Source: Pseudomonadota bacterium (GTDB lineage Bacteria; Pseudomonadota; Gammaproteobacteria; Steroidobacterales; Woeseiaceae). Taken from it: a stretch of DNA of 64,000 nucleotides. Under the pieces are notes generated by a model. The model saw nothing but the letters and a program-made list of their open reading frames with translations, was not told the origin of the DNA and made no database searches. The position numbers were made by a program, and so were the translations under genes. Of the stretch, positions 27,627 through 35,180 are shown in pieces. The stretch's first letter is position 1. Each line of letters opens with the position of its first letter. The stretch spans positions 62,001-126,000 of the forward strand of contig JACZWL010000002.1 in the NCBI GenBank assembly GCA_022572185.1. Reading direction: 5' to 3'.

Positions 27627-28148
27627 ATGAGATTTGACCTGACTACGCGACATCAAAGCTTCGTCCTGGTGGGCGCATGCTTGCTTGCCTTCGCGACTTC
27701 TGCCGTTGCCGACAACGACAGCGTGGCATGGAAATACCGCTTCGAGCCGGCCGACGGGATCACCGCCGCCGGGCAGCCGAACGAGAATGGACTCAGAGAG
27801 CTGGCCGAAGACGGCTACGTGGCCGTTATCGATCTTCGTACCGAAGCAGAAGATCGGGGCATGGATGAACAAGCTGTTGTCGAGAGCCTCGGCATGGATT
27901 ACGTCTCCTTACCCATCGCAGGGCGGGGTGCCATCAGTTTCGAAAACGCGGCAAAGCTTGACCAGATTCTTGGCAAGTATGACCAGCCAGTCCTTGTACA
28001 TTGTGGCAGCAGCAATCGTGTTGGTGCATTACTCGCATTGCGTGAAAAAATGCACGGGGCCGACGACGAAGATGCTTTGGCGTTCGGCAAGTCAGCGGGC
28101 ATGACCAGCCTCGAAGACACTGTCAAGTCGAGATTGGCAGAAGATTGA
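27627..28148 (+). CDS. Exported CX4R phosphatase-like protein (DUF442-type)
   Basis: 173 residues from ATG 27627, six bases after AGAGGTG. A signal peptide (SFVLVGACLLAFATSAVADN) directs it to the periplasm. The core resembles the protein-tyrosine-phosphatase-like domain of the DUF442/beta-lactamase-hydrolase-like family: early GQPNENGLRELAEDGYVAVIDLR and active-site loop HCGSSNRVGALL, where Cys and Arg are separated by four residues instead of the classical five. Phosphatase activity is inferred, not shown. Follows the large lipoprotein gene closely. Confidence 0.85.
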   Translation: MRFDLTTRHQSFVLVGACLLAFATSAVADNDSVAWKYRFEPADGITAAGQPNENGLRELAEDGYVAVIDLRTEAEDRGMDEQAVVESLGMDYVSLPIAGRGAISFENAAKLDQILGKYDQPVLVHCGSSNRVGALLALREKMHGADDEDALAFGKSAGMTSLEDTVKSRLAED

Positions 28149-28159
28149 GGCTGCCTGCT

Positions 28160-28651
28160 TTATTCTCCGTCAGGTGCCACGCTCGAATTAAAGATGTCGC
28201 GATGAATCTTCCATCCGCCATCAGTTTGTCTCCTGAGGATGGTCATGAATTTGCCATCGACAGGGATCGGCTGACTGCCGTCTTTCGGCGTAAATGTCGC
28301 GGAATAAACACCTCGAGAAAATGCCCATTTCTCCGCCACTTCGACTTCCTGATTCGTGATGTCGATTGTCACAGTGAACAGGTCCAAGGCTGCTCCGTTC
28401 CTTTGCCGCAACTTATCCTTTCCGATAACCGGAGCCTCGTTCGGAGGCATTTGCACACCATCTTCCGTCCACAACGATAACCACGCATCGATATCGCCAG
28501 CCTCAAGACTGGACACATAGGTGGACCAGATGGCGTTTATCGCGGCCGTGTCAGCCTCCGTGTTGGGTCCGTCCTCCGACGTGCAGCTGGCCACCAGCAG
28601 CACCACCGTGAAGAAACCAACCAATAATTGAAACAGATTCTTGTTTGTCAT
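28160..28651 (-). CDS. NTF2-like (SnoaL/DUF4440-type) lipoprotein
   Basis: 163 residues from ATG 28651 with GAGGAA upstream. Lipobox LLVASC. The core has the NTF2-like order: AINAIWSTYVSSLEAGDIDA, then WLSLWTEDGVQMPP, and a late VDGKFMTILRRQTDGGWKI strand, as in DUF4440 proteins. Most such proteins bind or turn over small ligands. No specific role is visible. Convergent with the phosphatase-like gene, 11 bp apart. Confidence 0.85.
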   Translation of the reverse strand: MTNKNLFQLLVGFFTVVLLVASCTSEDGPNTEADTAAINAIWSTYVSSLEAGDIDAWLSLWTEDGVQMPPNEAPVIGKDKLRQRNGAALDLFTVTIDITNQEVEVAEKWAFSRGVYSATFTPKDGSQPIPVDGKFMTILRRQTDGGWKIHRDIFNSSVAPDGE

Positions 28652-28906
28652 TATTTGTTCCTCGTCTGTCTGCAATCCATGCGTGTTTATCGGCTCAACT
28701 CAGTATAGTACAGGGCTACTTGCGCTTTAGTTTAACGAGGATGGGGCAAGCAAATTCATGTCGGCTTTGAGTGGCGATCTCCACCGATAGACGTAACACT
28801 TTATCTTGGATGAAAAAGATGGAGTGACTGCAAATGGGCGAAAAGCTGTCTCTGGAGTTCGACTGAATCTGACAGAGCCAGTACCATCGGACTTGATCCA
28901 ACGTAG

Positions 28907-29779
28907 CTAGAACTTGCCTGACTGATAGTCCGAAAACGCCTGTCGCAGCTCATCATCCGTATTCATGACAAACGGGCCGCCACGCGCGATGGGTTCGTTG
29001 ATGGTGCGGCCTGCGATCAATAGAAAGCGGTTAGCTGTTCCTTCGCCCTTTACTTCAACGGCACTTCCTTCCCCCAGGATTGCCAAACTTCCCGCATCAA
29101 CAACGCTTGAGGCACCAGGCTGATTCGATGCCACGCATATCGACCCGGCAAGGACATAAATAAAAGCACCATGGGTCGGGGCCACAGTTTCCCTGAAACA
29201 GGCAGCCTCTGGTAAGCGCACGTCGAGATAAAGAGGATCGGTCGGGCGGTCGGTCACAGCCCCAATCGTACCTTGCGAGGTCACGCCGGCGATGACAATG
29301 ACTTCGATATCTCCGTCTCTTTTCTCTCTTGGTAACTGCCCGGCAGCAAATTCGCGGTAGGCGGGCGCCGTCATCTTCTCTGAGCTCGGCAGGTTGACCC
29401 ACAATTGCGTGCCCCACATGAGGCCGTCTTCCTGCTCCGGCAACTCGGAGTGCACGATTCCTCTGCCGGCAGTCATCCACTGTATGCCACCGGGCCCGAT
29501 TAGTCCTTCATGACCAGCGTTGTCCTTATGCCGCATTTGCCCGGCAAACATATAAGTCACCGTCTCGAATCCCCGATGTGGATGTGACGGGAAACCGGCG
29601 ATGTAGTCGTCCGGATTGTCTGTTTGAAAAACGTCCAGTAATAAAAACGGATCGATTTGGTCCAATTGAGACGTGCCGATGAGACGGGTCATGCGGACAC
29701 CAGCGCCGTCTGTCGCCGGCACGCCGGATGTCATGCTCTCGACCGGGCGCAACTTTGCGCTTGAATCTGAATGGCTCAT
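28907..29779 (-). CDS. Pirin-like bicupin protein
   Basis: 290 residues from ATG 29779 (a TTG eight codons upstream is possible). The N-terminal cupin contains metal ligands in FPSHPHRGFETVTYM and the paired HSELPEQ segment; the C-terminal cupin ends ARGGPFVMNTDDELRQAF. The PIRIN signature is clear. Family members include quercetinases and redox-sensing regulators, so the precise role is open. No neighbour points to one. Confidence 0.92.
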   Translation of the reverse strand: MSHSDSSAKLRPVESMTSGVPATDGAGVRMTRLIGTSQLDQIDPFLLLDVFQTDNPDDYIAGFPSHPHRGFETVTYMFAGQMRHKDNAGHEGLIGPGGIQWMTAGRGIVHSELPEQEDGLMWGTQLWVNLPSSEKMTAPAYREFAAGQLPREKRDGDIEVIVIAGVTSQGTIGAVTDRPTDPLYLDVRLPEAACFRETVAPTHGAFIYVLAGSICVASNQPGASSVVDAGSLAILGEGSAVEVKGEGTANRFLLIAGRTINEPIARGGPFVMNTDDELRQAFSDYQSGKF

Positions 29780-29818
29780 GTTGTCGATTAGGCGATCAAT
29801 CAAAATTCGGTATTTTGC

Positions 29819-29911
29819 ATGAGATTACTCAGCGTATTCCTTTTGCTTGCAACAGTAGCCTTTGGACATAACGCTTTTTCGACCAATCAAACAAGACAGC
29901 GAACCTGTTGA
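29819..29911 (+). CDS. Possible 30-codon secreted peptide
   Basis: ATG 29819 opens a 30-residue ORF starting MRLLSVFLLLATVAFGHNAF, a textbook short signal peptide, then a polar tail with one Cys. No ribosome site is seen, and it lies between divergent-looking elements (pirin start and the tmRNA terminator). It could be a small exported peptide, the stump of a lost exported protein, or chance. Confidence 0.25.
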   Translation: MRLLSVFLLLATVAFGHNAFSTNQTRQRTC

Positions 29912-29927
29912 GACCGACGCGACAGGG

Positions 29928-29956
29928 AAAGACCCCAACAGCCGTTGCTGGGATCT
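29928..29956 (-). terminator. tmRNA terminator
   Basis: On the minus strand, seven bases beyond the tmRNA CCA end, AGATCCCAGCA pairs along all eleven positions (two G-U) with TGTTGGGGTCT across a short loop and is followed by TTT. This fits an intrinsic terminator. Confidence 0.75.
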
Positions 29957-29962
29957 TGGAAT

Positions 29963-30324
29963 TGGTGGAGGCGGCGGGAATCGAACCCGCGTCCGCAAGC
30001 CCTCTGCCCTGAGGTCTACATGCTTATTCCGTCTTTAATCTCATCACAGGCTACCCGACGGGCAGGGAAAACCTGCAACCAGTTCAGTAAGGATTTAACG
30101 GGTTGAACACTGAACAAGCTCGTGCCGCGGTCTTGTGTCGGTGACCCCTGGGATCCGGACGCACAAGCACGATCCGGGCAGAGGGCGCTAGGCTGGTTTT
30201 TAAGCAGCTAGTGCGTAGTTGTCGTCGTTGGCAACTATAAGTGTTACAGCTGGATTTACGAGGTGATCTGTCCCTCGGCATGCACCCAGAGTTTCGCGAC
30301 CCACGTCGAAGCCATGTCGCCCCC
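29963..30324 (-). ncRNA. ssrA: Transfer-messenger RNA
   Basis: 362 nt, one-piece tmRNA that rescues stalled ribosomes. The 5' end GGGGGCGACATGGCTTCGAC pairs over seven positions with the 3' acceptor ...CGCCTCC before ACCA. The T-arm GGGTTCGATTCCC is clear. The tag frame at 30232-30203 encodes ANDDNYALAA followed by TAA (30202-30200). The CCA end is encoded. Its partner smpB lies 600 bp away on the same strand. The mature ends are inferred from pairing. Confidence 0.97.
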
Positions 30325-30328
30325 GGTG

Positions 30329-30379
30329 TCAGGACAAAGTCCTGCTTGCATAGTGTAGGGGCAGGGGGCTGGAATTCAA
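30329..30379 (-). promoter_or_regulatory. Candidate tmRNA promoter and leader hairpin
   Basis: On the minus strand TTGAAT (30379-30374) and TACACT (30357-30352) are 16 bp apart. The implied leader holds a perfect CAGGAC TTT GTCCTG hairpin (30343-30329) just before the mature 5' end, where RNase P processing would be expected. The gap beyond, to 30537, is AT-rich and otherwise empty. Confidence 0.5.
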
Positions 30380-30537
30380 TCGATCAGGCAGAAAATTCTG
30401 TCTTCCCAACGAAAATATTTGTGAACCATTTGCAGCGACTTCCGCAAGAAAGTTGCCCGAATCTTTGCCAAGTGCTACAAAATACGTAGCAAAAATGTTG
30501 CGTCGCTATCAAAAACGAAGCAAGATCTGCAGGTCTT

Positions 30538-30852
30538 ATGGCTAAAGGGATTCAGAGCATCAGGGAGAGCCGGACCAGCGTCGAGCTGGCGCAGGCCCTC
30601 GATCATTTCGGCCGGCGTTGGGCCTTGCGGGTAATCTGGGAATTGAGGTCTGAAGCGTTGAATTTCAGGGCATTGCGGGCCGCCTGCACCGGTATTTCAC
30701 CGGCTGTGATGCAGGCCAGGCTTCACCAGTTGAGGGATCTGGGGCTCATAGAACAGATTCCAGGCCTCGGCTACCGCCTGACAGCAGCTGGGGAGCAACT
30801 ATTCAGGGTACTGGCGCCGCTGGCCGAATGGGCCGAGAGTCACCTGAAATAA
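30538..30852 (+). CDS. HxlR-family winged-helix regulator
   Basis: 104 residues. The HxlR fold is recognisable from LAQALDHFGRRWALRVIWEL (helices 1-2), NFRALRAACTGISPAVMQARL (recognition region) and LGLIEQIPGLGYRLTAAGE (wing). There is no cysteine in the N-terminal region typical of redox-sensing HxlR members; the single Cys (in AACTGIS) lies inside the DNA-binding part. The target is unknown; the nearest divergent transcript is tmRNA. Confidence 0.88.
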   Translation: MAKGIQSIRESRTSVELAQALDHFGRRWALRVIWELRSEALNFRALRAACTGISPAVMQARLHQLRDLGLIEQIPGLGYRLTAAGEQLFRVLAPLAEWAESHLK

Positions 30853-30903
30853 CAGGATTTTTAGTAAGTATTTAGATGAGGTAATTAGAATAAGTTATTG
30901 TTT

Positions 30904-31386
30904 TCACTTGTTTGAAGATTTGAGAATTCGCGCCTTCTGTCGTTGCCAGTCCCTGTCTTTCTCGGTTGCCCGCTTGTCGTGTTGCTTCTTGCCCTTGGCG
31001 AGCCCGATATCGAGTTTTGCGCGTCCGCGGGTCCAGTGGAGGTTGAGCGGCACCAGTGTATAGCCCTTGCGCTCCACCGCGCCCAGCAAACGGTCCAGTT
31101 CGGGACGGTGCAGCAGCAGTTTTCGCGTTCTGGTCGGGTCCGGCCTGACATGGGTCGACGCCGTATTCAGCGGCGAGATATGCGCGCCGAGTAGCCAGGC
31201 CTCGCCATCCCGAACGTGGACATAGCTTTCAGTGAGCTGGGCCCGACCGGCCCTGAGGCTTTTTACCTCCCAGCCTTCAAGGGCGAGGCCTGCTTCGAAA
31301 GTGTCCTCGATGAAGTAGTTGTGCCGTGCCTTCTTGTTGACAGCAATCCGGGCTGGCGCCGCATGCATGTTCTTCGGTTTGTTCAT
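30904..31386 (-). CDS. smpB: SsrA-binding protein SmpB
   Basis: 160 residues from [11 protein letters not shown], preferred over a 29-codon upstream extension. SmpB binds the tRNA-like end of tmRNA and delivers it to stalled ribosomes. Core motifs: [52 protein letters not shown] and the basic tail [20 protein letters not shown] that enters the mRNA channel. Same strand as ssrA. Convergent with the HxlR gene across 51 AT-rich bases. Confidence 0.97.
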   Translation of the reverse strand: MNKPKNMHAAPARIAVNKKARHNYFIEDTFEAGLALEGWEVKSLRAGRAQLTESYVHVRDGEAWLLGAHISPLNTASTHVRPDPTRTRKLLLHRPELDRLLGAVERKGYTLVPLNLHWTRGRAKLDIGLAKGKKQHDKRATEKDRDWQRQKARILKSSNK

Positions 31387-31559
31387 TTTGCGGGCAATCA
31401 GGCGTTGGTCTGATGGGAGGGCCCGGATTATACGGCAGATACGGCTGACCCAGGGTCGCCGCGCATTCTTCATTTTGTTGTAAGGGATCTAAAATTCATC
31501 CAGAATCGCGGCCTTGGCTGGCGCACATCGCGGCCTCTACCGCCGCAGCGAGCACAAGA

Positions 31560-32954
31560 ATGCTGAACGAACAAGCAACCGGCAAGGCATCACGCGCATC
31601 TCTGCACGGCCATTGGTCTTCCCACATGGCCTTCATTCTGGCCGTGACAGGATCGGCGGTCGGCCTGGGCAATATCTGGAAATTTCCTTACATAGCGGGC
31701 CAGAACGGTGGCGGTGCATTCGTCCTCGTCTATCTCATTTGCGTCGTCCTGATCGGCATGCCTGTCATGATGTCGGAGATCCTGATTGGCAGACGGGGCA
31801 GGCGTAATCCCATAGCCACTATGGCTTTGCTTGGAGCAGAGGAAGGCAGTACCCGGCATTGGCGGCTGGTTGGCCTGGTGGGAGTACTGGCCGGGATTCT
31901 CATACTGTCGTATTACAGTGTGATCGCCGGCTGGACGCTGGCGTATGTGTACAAGAGCATTACGGGGGTCTTCGCGGGTGCAACAGCGGCCGAGGTCAGC
32001 GCTCAATTCGGCGGCTTCGTGGGCGACTGGCGGCTCGTCGCAGTGTGTCATACCTTGTTCATGGGCCTGACGATCTTCGTTGTTGCCCGCGGTGTGGAGC
32101 GCGGGCTCGAGCAGGCTGTCAAGTTCATGGTGCCCGCGCTTCTGCTACTGATGCTGACGCTTCTCGGTTATTCGATGAACTCCGGGCATTTCGGCGAAGG
32201 CCTGGCGTTCATGTTCACGCCTGACTTCGACAAGCTGACCTGGGACAGCGTGCTGGCTGCCATGGGACAGGCATTTTTTTCCTTGAGTATCGGCATGGGC
32301 GCCATCATGGCTTACGGCGCCTACTTGCCACAGGAGACGTCGATAACCGGTGCCACCGCAGCCGTCGTTACGGCAGATACAGTGATTGCGATACTTGCCG
32401 GCCTGGTAATTTTCCCGTTGGTCTTTGCCAACGGGCTGGATCCGGCCGAAGGTCCGGGACTGGTGTTCGATACGCTGCCACTGGCATTTGGTCAGATGAC
32501 GGGTGGCGCAGTTTTCGCGACGCTGTTCTTCGTGCTGTTGTCATTCGCCGCATGGACATCTGCCATCGGCCTCATGGAGCCGGCCGTGGCGTGGATGGTT
32601 GAACATTTTGGACGAGCGCGTGCTCAGGCGGCTGTTCTTGTGGGCATCCTGATATGGGCCCTCGGATTCGCGACAGTGCTCTCGTTCAACGTGCTGGCTG
32701 ATCTGACTTTTTACAAGGGAACCATCTTTGCCAATATCGATTACCTGACCAGCAACTTCATGCTGCCGTTGGGCGCAGTGTTCATGACGGTTTTTGCTGC
32801 CTGGGTGATGTGCCGAAACTCGACAGCCGAAGAACTTGGCGGGGCGGGCACGCTTTACAAATTATGGCGCCTGCTCGCCAGATTCGTCGCACCGCTCGCG
32901 ATCCTGTTTATTTTCCTGAAGGCAGTTGGTTTGTTGCCTGATTTTTCCAGCTGA
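31560..32954 (+). CDS. Sodium-dependent neurotransmitter-symporter-family (NSS/SNF) transporter
   Basis: 464 residues with about 11 hydrophobic helices. Helix 1 carries the sodium- and substrate-binding pattern AVTGSAVGLGNIWKFPYIAG. This is the bacterial SNF layout (LeuT/MhsT relatives), importing an amino acid or similar compound with Na+. Substrate cannot be read from sequence. No paired small subunit is adjacent. It stands between divergent smpB and ratA. Confidence 0.93.
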   Translation: MLNEQATGKASRASLHGHWSSHMAFILAVTGSAVGLGNIWKFPYIAGQNGGGAFVLVYLICVVLIGMPVMMSEILIGRRGRRNPIATMALLGAEEGSTRHWRLVGLVGVLAGILILSYYSVIAGWTLAYVYKSITGVFAGATAAEVSAQFGGFVGDWRLVAVCHTLFMGLTIFVVARGVERGLEQAVKFMVPALLLLMLTLLGYSMNSGHFGEGLAFMFTPDFDKLTWDSVLAAMGQAFFSLSIGMGAIMAYGAYLPQETSITGATAAVVTADTVIAILAGLVIFPLVFANGLDPAEGPGLVFDTLPLAFGQMTGGAVFATLFFVLLSFAAWTSAIGLMEPAVAWMVEHFGRARAQAAVLVGILIWALGFATVLSFNVLADLTFYKGTIFANIDYLTSNFMLPLGAVFMTVFAAWVMCRNSTAEELGGAGTLYKLWRLLARFVAPLAILFIFLKAVGLLPDFSS

Positions 32955-32993
32955 TCGATACTCGGATTTTGGCCCTGATTCCGGTGAACTGTC

Positions 32994-33431
32994 GTGCGTA
33001 AGGTCAGTCGCAGTGCGCTCGTTCCTTATACAGCTCGCGAGATGTTCATGCTCGTCGACGACGTCGAGACCTACCCGGAGTTTCTGCCATGGTGCAACGA
33101 TACCGAGGTGCACGAACGTACTGACAACGTTGTTGACGCAACACTTGAGCTGCACAAGGGCTCCCTGAGCAATCACTTTACGACTCGAAACACACGCCAC
33201 GAGTTTGAAAGCATCGAGATAGCGCTGATTGGCGGTCCATTTCGACAGTTGCAGGGAGGCTGGCGGTTTACGGAGATCGGCGAGGAAGGATGCAAGGTTA
33301 CGCTCGAACTGGAGTTCGCATTCGAGAATATCTTTATAGACATGATGTTCGGCGCGTTGTTCGAGGACACTTGCAATTCACTGGTCGACGCATTTACGAA
33401 GCGTGCACAAGTGGTTTACGGTGCGCGGTGA
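32994..33431 (+). CDS. ratA: RatA / COQ10-like START-domain protein
   Basis: 145 residues, GTG start. A polyketide-cyclase/START fold related to Coq10, which binds ubiquinone; E. coli RatA was reported to affect 70S ribosome association. N-terminal ALVPYTAREMFMLVDDVETYPEFLPWC is diagnostic. It precedes rnfH (ratB) by three bases and faces smpB across the transporter gene, the conserved smpB-ratA-ratB neighbourhood. A coenzyme Q chaperone role is at least as likely as a toxin role. Confidence 0.92.
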   Translation: MRKVSRSALVPYTAREMFMLVDDVETYPEFLPWCNDTEVHERTDNVVDATLELHKGSLSNHFTTRNTRHEFESIEIALIGGPFRQLQGGWRFTEIGEEGCKVTLELEFAFENIFIDMMFGALFEDTCNSLVDAFTKRAQVVYGAR

Positions 33432-33434
33432 AAC

Positions 33435-33806
33435 GTGAATCACGAATCGAATGATCCAGGTCGTCTGGCCATTGAAGTCGTTTTTGCATTGCCGGCACGG
33501 CAGGAATTGATCTCTCTGACAGTCGATCCCGGCACGACCGTTGCAATGGCGATACGGCAGTGCGCGATCGGCGATTTGTTTCCAGGGGAGGATCTTGCCG
33601 ACTATCAGGCAGGCATATGGGGCAAGCCTGTCGGTCGTGATCATCCCTTGAAGGACGGCGATCGCCTGGAGCTTTACCGGCCGTTATCGATGGACCCGCG
33701 CGAGGCAAGGCGCAAACTGGCGGCAGACGGGCGATCGATGGGGCAGCCTGCTGACAATCCGACACGAGAATCCGAAAGCGCCGAAGACGCTAAAGATTCG
33801 GATTGA
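33435..33806 (+). CDS. rnfH: RnfH/RatB ubiquitin-like-fold protein
   Basis: 123 residues, GTG start three bases after ratA. The beta-grasp core begins RLAIEVVFALPARQELISL and includes DYQAGIWGKPVGRDHPLKDG and LELYRPLSMDPREARRK, the RnfH signature. The C-terminal 25 residues are a polar tail not needed for the fold. Its last 17 bases overlap the end of bamE on the other strand. Confidence 0.92.
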   Translation: MNHESNDPGRLAIEVVFALPARQELISLTVDPGTTVAMAIRQCAIGDLFPGEDLADYQAGIWGKPVGRDHPLKDGDRLELYRPLSMDPREARRKLAADGRSMGQPADNPTRESESAEDAKDSD

Positions 33807-34116
33807 GTTGCTGGCCATCCACAATCTCGCTGACGTTGTCGCCGTCGAAGTAAATCGAGATCCAGCGCTTGAAAATGGCGTCGTCGCGGCCGATTTTCAG
33901 GTAATAAATGTAATCCCAACGCTCTTCGTGGAACGGGTCGTCGATCATCGGCGTGCCGAGCAAGAAGCGCACCTGTCTGCGCGTCATACCGACTTCCACC
34001 TGGTCAAGATCTTCCTGTTTGAGCAAATTTCCCTGCGAAAGGTTGGCTTGATAGACGCAGCCTCCGGCCACTGAAAGGATGAGGAGCATGCAACATGAGA
34101 TGGCTGGTTTTCGCAT
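33790..34116 (-). CDS. bamE: Outer membrane assembly lipoprotein BamE
   Basis: 108 residues. Lipobox SVAGGC, then VEVGMTRRQVRFLLGTP and FHEERWDYIYYLKIGR, the SmpA/OmlA core. BamE is a lipoprotein subunit of the BAM complex that inserts beta-barrel proteins into the outer membrane. Divergent from fur, as in many Gammaproteobacteria. Its 3' end overlaps rnfH by 17 bp tail to tail. Confidence 0.95.
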   Translation of the reverse strand: MRKPAISCCMLLILSVAGGCVYQANLSQGNLLKQEDLDQVEVGMTRRQVRFLLGTPMIDDPFHEERWDYIYYLKIGRDDAIFKRWISIYFDGDNVSEIVDGQQLNPNL

Positions 34117-34281
34117 TATTTATTGATTCAGTACTGTCCGTGCAATCAGGAATTACAGGCTGATATTGGACTGTCGGTGGAGTGGCCGGTTCAACTGGGT
34201 CATAATAGCCGCGAATGATACCTGCTTGCCTACCGCCGCGGTAGCCGACCCTTTCGCACCATACTCAACGAGACCCAGTGA

Positions 34282-34701
34282 ATGTTGCAACGTCAGGAAT
34301 TAAGAAAAGCAGGCCTCAAAGTGACGCTTCCCAGGCTGAAGATTCTCGAGATTCTCGTGAGCAGCCGGCAGCGCCATTTGAGCGCGGAAGATATATACAA
34401 GGAGTTGCTCGATACGGGCGAGGAAATCGGGCTGGCAACGGTTTACCGGGTGCTGACCCAATTCGTGGCAGCCGGGCTCGTTACTCGCCACAATTTCGAA
34501 GGCGGACATTCGGTTTTCGAAATGGACGACCGCAAGCATCACGATCACATGGTGTGCATTGAGACTGGCGAAGTTGTCGAGTTTGTAAACGAAGAAATCG
34601 AACGCTTACAACACAAGATCGCGAAGAGTCATAATTTCGAACTCATCGATCACAGTCTCGTACTTTACGTAAGACGGCTGGGGAAAGATTCGGAATCGTA
34701 G
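34282..34701 (+). CDS. fur: Ferric uptake regulator Fur
   Basis: 139 residues. Winged helix KVTLPRLKILEIL ... EIGLATVYRVLTQF, then the dimerisation and metal domain FEMDDRKHHDHMVC. At the position of the E. coli CxxC zinc motif only the first Cys is kept (CIET instead of CLDC), and no second Cys pair is present, so zinc binding must differ. Regulates iron uptake genes. A Fur box upstream is not evident to me. Confidence 0.95.
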   Translation: MLQRQELRKAGLKVTLPRLKILEILVSSRQRHLSAEDIYKELLDTGEEIGLATVYRVLTQFVAAGLVTRHNFEGGHSVFEMDDRKHHDHMVCIETGEVVEFVNEEIERLQHKIAKSHNFELIDHSLVLYVRRLGKDSES

Positions 34702-34799
34702 GGCGCGGTACAGGGTTCGACCATCCCAACGGACATGCTATTCGCCCTCAATCAATGTCGGCAGTGCCATCCCGATTCGCAGTCTTCAGGCAAAGATGG

Positions 34800-35126
34800 T
34801 CAGTTGCCGGATCGCCGGTAACTCCTGCTGTACTCGTGCGCTGCTACACACGCTGGCAAGTCAAAGAACAGCGCTGGGCCGTTGGGCGAACTCTGGCCGT
34901 AGCCCGCGTAGAAACGCTCGCAGGATTCCCGCTCAGGGCGTTGCTTTTTCTCCACGCATTCCTCGACTAACTGCGCCCTTACGGCAATGATTTTCACTTG
35001 CCGAGCCGCTTCGCAGATAGCGTCCAGTTCCGCTTGCTTCGCTTGCCGCTCTTCTTCCGTCTCGAAGGCCAGACCGGTGGCAGAGACCACCATCGCCGCC
35101 ATGAAGAACAACCACGCGTTTTTCAT
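34800..35126 (-). CDS. Small exported hypothetical protein
   Basis: 108 residues from MKNAWLFFMAAMVVSATGLA, with GGAG six bases before the ATG at 35126. After the signal peptide come a charged helix (ETEEERQAKQAELDAICEAA) and paired cysteines (four in the mature part), suggesting disulfides in the periplasm. Not recognised. Same strand as recN and 54 bases beyond its stop. Confidence 0.72.
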   Translation of the reverse strand: MKNAWLFFMAAMVVSATGLAFETEEERQAKQAELDAICEAARQVKIIAVRAQLVEECVEKKQRPERESCERFYAGYGQSSPNGPALFFDLPACVAAHEYSRSYRRSGN

Positions 35127-35180
35127 TACAAACTCCAAAGATCATCACCCGCATTGCCGGTGGCTTTTCCCGACACGCCC

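Noticed and set aside
28652-28906. 61-codon minus-strand frame between the NTF2-like lipoprotein and pirin
   Set aside because: Composition is not protein-like, no ribosome site, no similarity I recognise; the 255-bp gap appears empty.
32994-33806. RatA-RnfH as a toxin-antitoxin module
   Set aside because: The conserved neighbourhood and Coq10-like fold make a housekeeping ubiquinone or ribosome-related role more likely; nothing in the sequence shows toxicity.
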